Of a stretch of 64,000 nt of DNA, positions 46,022 to 55,200 are shown one piece after another; position 1 is the stretch's first letter, and the number at the start of each line of letters is the position of its first letter. The notes below the pieces were generated by a model that saw only the letters and a list, made by a program, of their open reading frames with translations, was not told where the DNA came from and made no database searches. This stretch comes from Streptococcus sciuri (GTDB lineage: Bacteria; Bacillota; Bacilli; Lactobacillales; Streptococcaceae), in contig NZ_JANUXX010000004.1 of the NCBI RefSeq assembly GCF_024814375.1, positions 80,520-144,519 on the forward strand. The letters run 5' to 3'. The position numbers and the translations under genes were made by a program.

Positions 46022-47812
46022 ATGAACAAAGTTTATTTTAAGCATGAAAAACAACGTTACTCAATTCGTAAATATGCATTTGGTGCGGCATCTGTATTGA
46101 TTGGATGTGCTTTTATCACAAACGGTCAAATAGTACATGCTGATCAACAATTACAAAATGACTCAGTTGCTACAAAGACTGTCATTGATACAGCTACTAA
46201 AACAGACAACTTGACGACTGAGAAGTCTGAGTGGGAAAATACTAAAGTTGCTAACAATACGCAATCTCAATCTGCTGAAAGTATCTCAGCAACATCACCT
46301 ACGGCTGGTATCATCAAGGAAGCGACTATTATTGTCACTTATCCAGATGGCTCAACAGATGAAGTTAAGGTTAACTACACTGTAGCTGAAACAGATGCGG
46401 ATAAAAATGAGCCAACTGTTCGTACGCAAACAGTAAGACCGGGTCAAGTTCCGACGGCAGATTCTTTTATTACCAATAAAGATAGCCTACCAGCTGGAAC
46501 AACCTTTAGTTATAAAGGAGAGGTATCAGAAGAAGCGACAGTAACATCATCTGAAAGCACGTCAACAATTGCTCAGCCAAATACATCTGAGACAGTTACA
46601 GAACCTGTAAAGTCGACTGAAGAAGCACCAGCGATTGCTACAACAGCCACTCAACAAAGTGCATCTGAGGCAGTAAAAGTGTCTGAAAAGACACCTACTA
46701 AACTGGATACTTCTGAAACAGCAAAAGTACCTGAAAAATCTGAAAAAACACCGATAACGACAACCAAAGCCGATTTCTCTAAGAAAGACAGTAAATCAAC
46801 TGGAGAATCAGCAAAAAATAAAGTAGTCAAAGAAGTCATCACTGGGCCAGAGTTACCAGATCGTGGTCGCTACACTTTCACTGCAAAGACAGCGGTTTAT
46901 ACCACTCCAAGTACTAATAGTAGCGTTTCTTTTTACTTCGATAAAGGTAATGCGGTGAATTACGACAAGGTTTTAGATGCTGAGAATGCTCGTTGGATTT
47001 CCTATATCAGCTACAGTGGTATCCGTCGTTATGCTAAAGTTGGTGAACTGACTAAAGTCCTCGAAGAAACAACTGAATCTGAGAATGCAAAAGATAAGAA
47101 AACCACTCCAGTCCTTGCAGCTAGAGGGACTTACACTTTCACAGATACAGCAGAGGTGCGTAATGAAGCGAAGCTGTCAAGCCCAGTTCAATTTGAATTT
47201 AGAAAAGGTGAGAGTGTCAACTATGATAAGGTATTGACATCAGATGATTATAACTGGATTTCCTATATTAGCTATAGTGGTGTGCGTCGCTACGTTGCAT
47301 TGAATAAGATTGAAAAGGCTACAGTAGAAACACCACAAAAAGAAGTAGCTCAATCTACTGCTCCAGTTGAGGTTGAAAGTGTAGCAGCAACGATTCCTAC
47401 TTCAGGGATTTATCGCTTTACGGAACGTGTGGCTATCAAAAATGAACCAAAATCTTCTAGTCCAGCGGTTTACTACTATAACGCCGGTGATTCGGTTCGT
47501 TACGACAAAACGTTGATAGCAGATAACCAACGTTGGATTTCTTATATTAGCTATAGTGGTAGTCGTCGCTACGTTCCTATTGGGGAGGTAAAATCGGCTC
47601 CTACGACTCAAGTAGATCTCCCAGCTTCAGGAACTTATACTTTCAATAAGCGTGTCAATGTGAAGAATGATCCGAAAGCGACTAGTTCTGTTGTTTTTTA
47701 CCTTGACAAAGGCTACACACTGAACTATGATAGACTTTTAACAGCAGATGGTCGTCGCTGGATGAGCTATATCAGTCGTAGTGGACAACGCCGTTATGTT
47801 GACTTGGATTAA
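46022..47812 (+). CDS. YSIRK-signal surface protein with four SH3b repeats and no enzyme domain
   Basis: Secreted protein of 596 residues. The YSIRK signal is YSIRKYAFGAASVLIG. A Rib-like segment comes next (about residues 95-180, around VTYPDGSTDEVKVNY), then a Ser/Thr/Pro-rich stretch. Four modules of about 62 residues follow (nt 46848-47045, 47110-47310, 47395-47590, 47620-47809), each with the pattern Y-x-F-T, V-N-Y-D-K, W-I-S-Y-I-S-Y-S-G, R-R-Y. The same module occurs twice in the CHAP protein. No catalytic domain or LPXTG was found. It likely binds the wall through the repeats. Confidence 0.85.
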   Translation: MNKVYFKHEKQRYSIRKYAFGAASVLIGCAFITNGQIVHADQQLQNDSVATKTVIDTATKTDNLTTEKSEWENTKVANNTQSQSAESISATSPTAGIIKEATIIVTYPDGSTDEVKVNYTVAETDADKNEPTVRTQTVRPGQVPTADSFITNKDSLPAGTTFSYKGEVSEEATVTSSESTSTIAQPNTSETVTEPVKSTEEAPAIATTATQQSASEAVKVSEKTPTKLDTSETAKVPEKSEKTPITTTKADFSKKDSKSTGESAKNKVVKEVITGPELPDRGRYTFTAKTAVYTTPSTNSSVSFYFDKGNAVNYDKVLDAENARWISYISYSGIRRYAKVGELTKVLEETTESENAKDKKTTPVLAARGTYTFTDTAEVRNEAKLSSPVQFEFRKGESVNYDKVLTSDDYNWISYISYSGVRRYVALNKIEKATVETPQKEVAQSTAPVEVESVAATIPTSGIYRFTERVAIKNEPKSSSPAVYYYNAGDSVRYDKTLIADNQRWISYISYSGSRRYVPIGEVKSAPTTQVDLPASGTYTFNKRVNVKNDPKATSSVVFYLDKGYTLNYDRLLTADGRRWMSYISRSGQRRYVDLD

Positions 47813-47837
47813 TTAAAAAGTAGTTTAGAGCTATTTT

Positions 47838-47867
47838 AAAGTGCTACAAGTAATCTTGTAGCACTTT
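47838..47867 (+). terminator. Terminator of the cell-wall cluster
   Basis: Thirteen-base perfect stem AAAGTGCTACAAG / CTTGTAGCACTTT with loop TAAT and a following T tract. Confidence 0.93.
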
Positions 47868-47903
47868 TGTTAGTTTAGAGACCCAATTTATAATGATTTG
47901 CGG

Positions 47904-47909
47904 TATAAT
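47904..47909 (+). promoter_or_regulatory. -10 box of mutS2, leaderless
   Basis: Perfect TATAAT ending seven bases before the mutS2 ATG; the -35 is poor. Confidence 0.6.
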
Positions 47910-47916
47910 AGAACAC

Positions 47917-50262
47917 ATGAATGATAAGATTTTAGAACAGTTAGAATTTTATAAAGTTACAGACTTGCTGACACCGTATTTACAGACTATGCAAGGAAAG
48001 ATGGAGCTGGATCAGATAAGACCAATGACAGATTATCGCCGTATCACAGCTAGTCTGGCTGAAGTGGAAGATATGTCACGGATTTTTATCCAATCCCATA
48101 GTTTTTCTTTGGGAGAATTGCAAGATGTATCAGAGAGTTTGAAGCGTCTAGAGCTATCTGCTGATTTAAATGTGGCAGAGTTGCAAGCGATAAAACGTAT
48201 ATTGTTAGTATCAAGTGAGTGCAAACGTTTTTATGATGAGCTTGAGAACGTAACAGTAGACTTCTTACAACCTTTATTTGAAAAATTAGATGTTTTTCCA
48301 CAGTTGCAAGGTGCTTTACAAGCCATCAGCGATAGTGGTTTTGTCGAAGATTTTGCTAGTTCTGATTTGACTCGTATTCGCCGAAAGATTGCTGATAGTG
48401 AGCGTGCAGTTCGTGAGACATTGCAGGATATTTTGAAAAAGCATGGTGATATGCTTTCTGAACATTTGATTGTTAGTCGTGCTGGTCGTAGCGTTTTGCC
48501 TGTCAAAAATACTTATCGCAACCGTATTTCTGGAATTGTTCACGATATTTCTGCTTCGGGAAATACTGTTTATATTGAACCGCGTTCAATCGTTTCTCTA
48601 AATGAGTCGATTACGCAATTGCGTGCAGATGAGCGATATGAAGTGACTCGTATTCTTCATGAATTATCTGATTTATTGCGCCCACAGACAAATCATATTC
48701 GCAATAATGCTTGGATTTTGGGGCATTTAGATTTTGTCCGAGCAAAGTATCTTTTTATGAGAGAACATGATGCTATTATCCCAAATCTATCAGAAAACAA
48801 GGTTATCCAACTGTTAAATGTTCGTCATCCATTGTTAGAGCATCCTGTTCCTAATAGTCTTTACTTTGGGGAGCAGTTAACGAGTATTGTCATCACTGGA
48901 CCAAACACTGGTGGTAAGACAATCATGCTTAAGACGCTTGGTTTGGCTCAACTGATGGCACAGTCTGGTTTACCGATACTGGCAGATGCTGGTAGTTGGG
49001 TGTCTATTTTTACAGAGATTTTTGCCGATATTGGCGATGAGCAGTCTATCGAGCAAAGCTTATCCACTTTTTCTAGTCATATGACACAGATTGTTTCTAT
49101 TTTGGATAATGCTAACGAAAATAGTTTAGTGCTTTTTGATGAGCTTGGAGCTGGAACAGATCCCAAAGAGGGAGCGAGTCTGGCTATGGCAATACTTGAG
49201 CATTTGCGTTTAAGTGGTATTAAAAATATGGTAACTACCCATTATCCAGAACTTAAGGCTTATGGTATTGAGACAGCTTTTGTTGAAAATGCCAGCATGG
49301 AGTTTGATGCAACGACGCTTAGCCCCACCTATCGTTTTTTGCAAGGTGTTCCTGGGCGCTCAAATGCTTTTGAGATTGCAAGACGTTTAGGCTTACCAGA
49401 GATTATTGTCACGGATGCTGAAAATCAGACGGATAAAGAGAGTGATGTCAATCGTGTGATTGAACGTTTAGAAGAGCAGACTATTGAGAGTCGTAAACGT
49501 TTGGAGCGTATTCGTGAAGTAGAACAAGAAAACTTGAAATTTAACCGAGCTGTTAAGAAACTATATAATGAATTTTCACATGCTCGAGATAAAGAACTTG
49601 ATAAGGTTTACCGTGATGCAAAAACAATTGTGGAGAAAGCAAAAGAAGAAAGTGACCGCATTTTAAAACAGCTCAATGCTAAGAGTCAGCTCAAACCACA
49701 TGAGGTGATTGAGGCGAAAAAAGAACTTGATCAACTGGTAAAAGATCCTAGTTTATCACAAAATAAGGTCCTGAAAAAAGCTAAGAAAGCCAAGGCGCAA
49801 AGAGTAGCTCGCATCGGAGATGACATCATCGTAACGAGTTATGGTCAACGTGGTACAATCATCCGTCAACTCAAAGATGGACGTTTTGAGGCACAGGTTG
49901 GTTTGATTAAGATGACACTCAATTCAGATGAATTTACCCTAGTGCATTCTCAAAAAGAAACGTCAAAACCAATACAGAGAAAACAAGTTAAGGTTATCAA
50001 AAAAGCTAATCAAAAAGCTCCACGAGCACGTCTTGATCTAAGAGGTATGCGCTATGAAGAAGCTATGCAAGAGCTAGATCGCTTTATTGATCAAGCTCTT
50101 CTCAATAATATGGCACAAGTAGATATTATTCATGGCATTGGTACGGGCGTTATTCGTGAGGGAGTTACAAAGTATCTGCGTCGCAATAAACATGTTAGAA
50201 ACTTTAGCTATGCTCCCCAAAATGCTGGTGGTTCAGGAGCAACTATTGTTACCTTAGGTTAA
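47917..50262 (+). CDS. mutS2: MutS2 family protein (ribosome-splitting/recombination-suppressing ATPase)
   Basis: Protein of 781 residues. The MutS core and clamp helices occupy the N-terminus, Walker A is GPNTGGKT (about residue 329), and the Walker [10 protein letters not shown] is about 412. A long coiled-coil follows, then a KOW-like part and the C-terminal Smr nuclease domain ([13 protein letters not shown] and [12 protein letters not shown]). Homologues act on collided ribosomes or branched DNA. The ATG at 47917 ([11 protein letters not shown]) fits the family; it has no Shine-Dalgarno and lies seven bases after TATAAT, so the mRNA is probably leaderless. Confidence 0.95.
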   Translation: MNDKILEQLEFYKVTDLLTPYLQTMQGKMELDQIRPMTDYRRITASLAEVEDMSRIFIQSHSFSLGELQDVSESLKRLELSADLNVAELQAIKRILLVSSECKRFYDELENVTVDFLQPLFEKLDVFPQLQGALQAISDSGFVEDFASSDLTRIRRKIADSERAVRETLQDILKKHGDMLSEHLIVSRAGRSVLPVKNTYRNRISGIVHDISASGNTVYIEPRSIVSLNESITQLRADERYEVTRILHELSDLLRPQTNHIRNNAWILGHLDFVRAKYLFMREHDAIIPNLSENKVIQLLNVRHPLLEHPVPNSLYFGEQLTSIVITGPNTGGKTIMLKTLGLAQLMAQSGLPILADAGSWVSIFTEIFADIGDEQSIEQSLSTFSSHMTQIVSILDNANENSLVLFDELGAGTDPKEGASLAMAILEHLRLSGIKNMVTTHYPELKAYGIETAFVENASMEFDATTLSPTYRFLQGVPGRSNAFEIARRLGLPEIIVTDAENQTDKESDVNRVIERLEEQTIESRKRLERIREVEQENLKFNRAVKKLYNEFSHARDKELDKVYRDAKTIVEKAKEESDRILKQLNAKSQLKPHEVIEAKKELDQLVKDPSLSQNKVLKKAKKAKAQRVARIGDDIIVTSYGQRGTIIRQLKDGRFEAQVGLIKMTLNSDEFTLVHSQKETSKPIQRKQVKVIKKANQKAPRARLDLRGMRYEEAMQELDRFIDQALLNNMAQVDIIHGIGTGVIREGVTKYLRRNKHVRNFSYAPQNAGGSGATIVTLG

Positions 50263-50286
50263 GTCAACTGATAAGAAGGAGTTTGT

Positions 50287-50790
50287 ATGTTTGATTATCA
50301 AAGATGTTATGATAGTTGGACGATGCCTTTTAGGCGTCATCCTATGCTCATCTCCCTATTGCGTCTGTCCAATTTTCTTTTGACGCACTTGATGTACGTC
50401 ATCTATCCCCTTTTGTTGCTACTTATTTATATTACTCAAGGATTTTCACAGTTATTTGGGATTATTGTCATTGTTCCAGCTATTAGCTTTAGCTTAGTAT
50501 CTCTGTTTCGTCATTTTTATAACCAACCTCGTCCATATGAAACGTGGAACTTTAGTCCGCTAATCGCTAAGACTAGTCAAGGAAAATCAATGCCAAGTCG
50601 CCATGTTTTTTCAGCTAGTATGATTAGCATGTGCGTACTGCGCTTGTCTATTCCTTTAGGGCTTATATTGTTGAGTCTTTCTCTTGTTTTAGCATTTTGC
50701 CGTGTGATTGGTGGTGTTCACTATCCTAAGGATGTTTTAGTTGGTTATGTTTTAGGATTTTCTGTAGGCTTTCTTCTTTTTTTGGTGTAG
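50287..50790 (+). CDS. PAP2-family membrane phosphatase
   Basis: Membrane protein of 167 residues with about five helices. The phosphatase motifs are split as NQPRPYE, MPSRHVFS (about residue 100) and RVIGGVHYPKDV (about 139), with the catalytic His and Arg residues intact. Likely substrate is a lipid diphosphate such as undecaprenyl pyrophosphate, by family. AGAAGGAG precedes the start. It lies between mutS2 and trxA on the same strand. Confidence 0.88.
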   Translation: MFDYQRCYDSWTMPFRRHPMLISLLRLSNFLLTHLMYVIYPLLLLLIYITQGFSQLFGIIVIVPAISFSLVSLFRHFYNQPRPYETWNFSPLIAKTSQGKSMPSRHVFSASMISMCVLRLSIPLGLILLSLSLVLAFCRVIGGVHYPKDVLVGYVLGFSVGFLLFLV

Positions 50791-50854
50791 CAATTAGTGG
50801 AAAAACCTCTTATTTTTGTGTAGAATAGGAGAATGATAAGATGGGAGGATTATT

Positions 50855-51172
50855 ATGACTTACGAAATTACAGATGCAACGTTTGAACAGGAGACAAAAG
50901 AGGGTCTTGTCCTTATTGATTTTTGGGCAACGTGGTGTGGTCCTTGTCGCATGCAGGCGCCTATTCTTGAACAGCTAGAGACTGAATTTGACGAGGATGA
51001 ACTCAAAATTGTTAAAATAGACGTTGATGAAAATCCAGAGACGGCACGTGCATTTGGCGTTATGTCAATTCCGACATTGGTATTTAAAAAAGAAGGTCAA
51101 GTCGTTAAGCAAGTTGCAGGTGTGCATACCAAAGAGCAACTTAAAACGATTATCGCAGAGATAATAGAATAA
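50855..51172 (+). CDS. trxA: Thioredoxin
   Basis: Disulfide reductase of 105 residues with the active site WCGPC (residues 28-32, in FWATWCGPCRMQ) and the cis-Pro in MSIPTLVF. GGGAGG precedes the ATG. A hairpin follows at 51206, after which the restriction-modification locus begins. Confidence 0.97.
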   Translation: MTYEITDATFEQETKEGLVLIDFWATWCGPCRMQAPILEQLETEFDEDELKIVKIDVDENPETARAFGVMSIPTLVFKKEGQVVKQVAGVHTKEQLKTIIAEIIE

Positions 51173-51205
51173 AAAGATCGCTAAAACGAGCTTAAGACTA
51201 AAGAC

Positions 51206-51237
51206 AAATCTGTTAGCATTTTCTTTCTAGCAGATTT
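51206..51237 (+). terminator. Terminator of trxA
   Basis: AAATCTGTTAG / CTAGCAGATTT, 11 bases with one G-U pair and a ten-base loop, then T residues. Confidence 0.85.
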
Positions 51238-51445
51238 TTTCATTTTAGAAATAGAATAGAAATAGAGAAATAGCGTGTGAGCGCAAGCGATGTTTCATAA
51301 AAGAGTCTCTCAATATAGTCGCTATCAAGTAAGTGTTTACAGTTTAGATGATTTGGTTCAAAGAGTGACTTCTTTATCAAAATCATGACAAAAAGTTTTC
51401 TTATTTTGCCTAAAAAGAGTTTTTAGAATGGATAGGAGATAAAAT
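51238..51445. other. Intergenic stretch without a recognised gene
   Basis: About 208 bases between two terminators. It contains a 32-codon frame (51290-51388) without a ribosome site. I see nothing else in it; it may be leftover DNA at the edge of the restriction locus. Confidence 0.4.
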
Positions 51446-51478
51446 AAATAAGGATAAGCTGTGGCTTATCCTTATTTT
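51446..51478 (+). terminator. Terminator upstream of the restriction locus
   Basis: Fourteen-base perfect stem AAATAAGGATAAGC / GCTTATCCTTATTT, loop TGTG, then T residues. It insulates the locus from upstream transcription. Confidence 0.88.
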
Positions 51479-51499
51479 CTATGTTTTTTGAGTCTTGTT

Positions 51500-51508
51500 T
51501 GGTATAAT
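51500..51508 (+). promoter_or_regulatory. Extended -10 promoter of the restriction-modification operon
   Basis: TGGTATAAT (TG-n-TATAAT), 35 bases before the TTG start, directly after the terminator. Confidence 0.6.
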
Positions 51509-51543
51509 GAGGGTACTACCGAAACGTTTATAAGGAGAGAAGA

Positions 51544-52218
51544 TTGGAGACACTGATAAGATCAAAACTTCGTGTGCAAAAGCACGGCGAAGTATTCACT
51601 CCAGCATGGATGGTACAAAAAATGTTGGATACACCTGGAGTGAGGGAAGCTTGTGAAAATGTTTCGGCTACTTTTTTAGAACCTGCAGCTGGTGATGGGA
51701 ATTTTCTACTTGCACTATTAGAGAGAAAACTACAGGCTGTCATTGACCAATACGACAAGCGAAATTGGAAAACAAAGTCATTGCTTGCGCTGTCATCAAT
51801 CTATGGGATTGAGTTTTTAGAAGACAATTTAGAAGTAGCTCGCTCAAGAATGTTTTTATATTACCTTGACTGGTACGAAAAAAACTTTGGAACAAGGTTG
51901 AGCAGTAAGAGTGATATGTATCAATCAGCTCACTATCTCATTCACAAAAATATCATTAGAGGTAATACGCTTACTAAAAAACATCCTGTAACGGGTGAGT
52001 CGATAATGTTTAATGAATGGCAAATGGTTAAAGGACACCCGAGTACCGTGAGAAAAATTCCATTTGCATTTGCTGAACTCTTTGGTGAAGAAGTGGAACA
52101 TGATAGTAGCGTTGTAGAAGGACAACTAAGCTTGTTTGACTTTGATGACGAAGATGATGAATCTAAAGAAGAGATTAAAGAAATAAACATTCAGAAAGTA
52201 TATCTATTAGGAGATTAA
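51544..52218 (+). CDS. N6-adenine DNA methylase subunit, AdoMet-binding part only
   Basis: Protein of 224 residues starting at TTG with AAGGAG six bases upstream. HGEVFTPAWMVQKML (residues 14-28) is the typical N-terminus of gamma-class adenine methylases, and FLEPAAGDGNF (44-54) is the AdoMet-binding motif I. The catalytic NPPY motif is absent; it lies near the end of the next protein. The C-terminal 45 residues are very acidic (DFDDEDDESKEE). Probably works only as a complex with the 1459-residue partner, whose gene starts four bases after this stop. Confidence 0.85.
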   Translation: METLIRSKLRVQKHGEVFTPAWMVQKMLDTPGVREACENVSATFLEPAAGDGNFLLALLERKLQAVIDQYDKRNWKTKSLLALSSIYGIEFLEDNLEVARSRMFLYYLDWYEKNFGTRLSSKSDMYQSAHYLIHKNIIRGNTLTKKHPVTGESIMFNEWQMVKGHPSTVRKIPFAFAELFGEEVEHDSSVVEGQLSLFDFDDEDDESKEEIKEINIQKVYLLGD

Positions 52219-52221
52219 GAT

Positions 52222-55200
52222 ATGATTTCAAATTTTGAGTTTTTAACGATTGATTTGGATACTGCAGAATTTTATACAACTGCTAAGACGGCTGAGGAGA
52301 ATTATATTCAGGAAGATTATGAAACGACTTTGTTTAAGATAAGAAAAATCGCTGAAAATACAGCGTGGTTAATTGCTGATCGAGAATATAGAGATATTCC
52401 TGAAAGAACCAACTTCAACGGTGTATTGAAAATTGTCAAAGAATATATTAAAAATGATAAAGTTGTTGTTGATAATTTTTACAAGATAAAACAACTTGGA
52501 AACGATTCGTCCCACAATATCAATCCCAAAGATGCAACGAAAGAAAATGCACTAGATGCTTTACATAGACTCTTTTACATTTTAGTTTGGTTTATGATAA
52601 AGTATGTTGATCCTAAAGTTAGTTCGGACTTGTATGACCAATTCTTAGAGCCAAGGGCACAAGAAATGTATCAAACTGCTGAGAGGAAATTTATTTATAT
52701 TCAGACGGTTGATAATCACAGTGGGTTGTTCAATGCTTATGAAGGGACACAAAAAATCGGAGAAAGTTCTATTTCAGAAAAAGATTTAGAAGCGGACTGG
52801 TCACCAAACAGTGATTTCTTACGAGGAGAAGCCTCAAAGCGTATCAAACAATACATGACAACCGCAGGTCTTTCTTTCACACTTGGTTGGGTAGAACTTG
52901 CCTTTAAAAAGTCAACAAAATCTTGGTTCCATGACTACGATGTGCATAATGTTTTAAAGCGTTCTGGAATTAACCATCCTGAACATCTTGAAGAAGGAAA
53001 AGAATGGTTTGAAACGGATTTAGAGACTGCTAAAGAAGCTATTAAGGCTGTAAAAGAAGGTCGTGAATACCTTCAACAGATTGTCAAAGAAACACCAGAA
53101 GCCAAAACCAAAATTGAACTTCGTCCTGAACAAAAAGAAGCCGTTGCTAAAACACGAAAAGTCTTTAAAAAGAAAAAAGGAAAGAGAATGCTTTGGAATG
53201 CCAAAATGCGTTTTGGTAAAACCATAGCTTCTTTACAATTGATTAAGGAAGAACAGTTCCAAAAAGTACTTATCATGACACACCGTCCTGTTGTATCCGA
53301 TTCTTGGTTTAAGGATTATCGTAAATTAAAAATGGACGAAGAAGGATATGAGTATGGTTCTGTTAACGAAGGTGCTCACATCACTTCTTTGAAAAAAGGT
53401 GACAAGCCATTTATCTATTTTGCTTCGATTCAGTTGCTGCGTCACAACAATGGCGAAACAAACCTAAAAGATTTCACAGATGTGGATTGGGATTTGATTA
53501 TTATCGATGAAGCGCACGAGGGAACTCAGACAGAACTTAGCGAAAATGTTCTTAAACAACTTGTTAAAGAACAGACTAAGATTTTAAATCTTTCTGGAAC
53601 CCCCTTTAACCTTATAGACGAATTTGATGACGATCAAGTTTATACATGGGATTACACCATGGAACAACAAGCTAAGGTGAAGTGGGCATATGAACACCCT
53701 GATGAGCCTAATCCATACGACGCATTGCCAAAAGTATTGATGTATACTTTTGAAATGAAGAATAAGGCGAGATTTATGGATGAGAGCAAGTCCTTTAATT
53801 TCCGAGAATTTTTTAGAACAGATGGCAAAGATCATCTTGTCTATGAAAAAGAGGTCAGGGCTTTCCTAGATAATATCACAAATAGAGATAGCAAGACCAA
53901 CTATCCATTTTCAACCCCTACTTATCGCAATGAGCTTCGTCACACACTCTGGATTATGCCAGGTATCAAAGAAGCCACTGCTTTTGAAGATCTACTGAGA
54001 GAACATCCTATCTTTGGTAAAGAGTATAAGATTGTCAACGTTGTTCGTGGAAGCTCTACAGATAACGGTGTGACAAATGAAGCTGATATTGAAAAAGTGA
54101 GAAATGCGATCACAGATGATCCTTCAAAAACAAAAACCATTACATTAACCGTTCGCAAATTAACAGTAGGGGTCAATGTACCAGAGTGGACAGCAGTTAT
54201 GTTCCTATCTAATACGAGTAGCGCCATAAACTATCTCCAAGCTGCTTTTCGTGCCCAAACGCCTTATTCGCATGAAAAACTAGGTAAAAAAGAACGCTGT
54301 TATATCTTTGACTTTGCCCCAGATCGTGCTTTGACAGTTATGGCAGAAAGTGCTCAAATCAGTACAGGTGTCGGCAAGAAAAACACTTCTGATCAAAAAC
54401 AAGCCATGACAAATCTTTTGAACTTCTTGCCAATTCTTGGAAGTTCAGAAACGGGTATGAAAAATTACAACGTTGATAGCATGCTGACACAGCTGAAAAA
54501 AGTTTACGCTGAAAAAGCAGTACGTTCAGGCTTTGATGACGATAGTTTGTATAATGATAATCTACTAACTTTAACGGCTGAAGATGCTAGCATGTTTAAT
54601 AAATTAAATGCTATCGTTGGAAAAACACAAAAACAAAATAAAGATAAGATCACTATTAATGAAAACGGCTTGACTGATGAAGAGTATGAAGCTGGCGAAA
54701 AAGCGAAGAAAAAACCAGCCAAAGAGCGTACAGAAGAAGAGAAAGCTCTTATCAAAAAAATCAAAGAAGCTAAGGATAACAGGAAAAAACTTATCTCCAT
54801 TCTTCGTGGGGTATCAATCCGTATCCCTATGATGATTTACGGAATGACAGTTGATTTTGATGAAGATATCACTATTAAAGATTTCATTGATAAAGTCGAT
54901 GATGAGTCTTGGAAAGAATTCATGCCAAAAGGCTTCACCAAGAAAATGTTTAGTGAAATTACGAAGTATTATGATGCTGAAGTCTTTATCGAGGCAGGGC
55001 GCATTATTCGCAGACGTGCCAAATCTTTTGATGCGCTAGACTTTATCGAGCGTGCTGAAAACATTGCTGACTTGTTTGCTTCCTTTAAAAATCCAGATAA
55101 AGAAACCGTTTTGACACCGTGGCGCGTGGTGAATATGCAGACAACAAAAAGTGTTGGTGGACTTAATTTCTACGATGATGATTTCATATCAACGACTGAT

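Noticed and set aside
46848..47809. DNA repeats in the SH3 protein as a CRISPR-like or VNTR array
   Set aside because: The repeats are about 190-270 bases apart, coding and diverged; they are protein modules.
51290..51388. 32-codon frame between trxA and the restriction locus
   Set aside because: No ribosome site, no recognisable similarity, and it lies between two terminators without a promoter.
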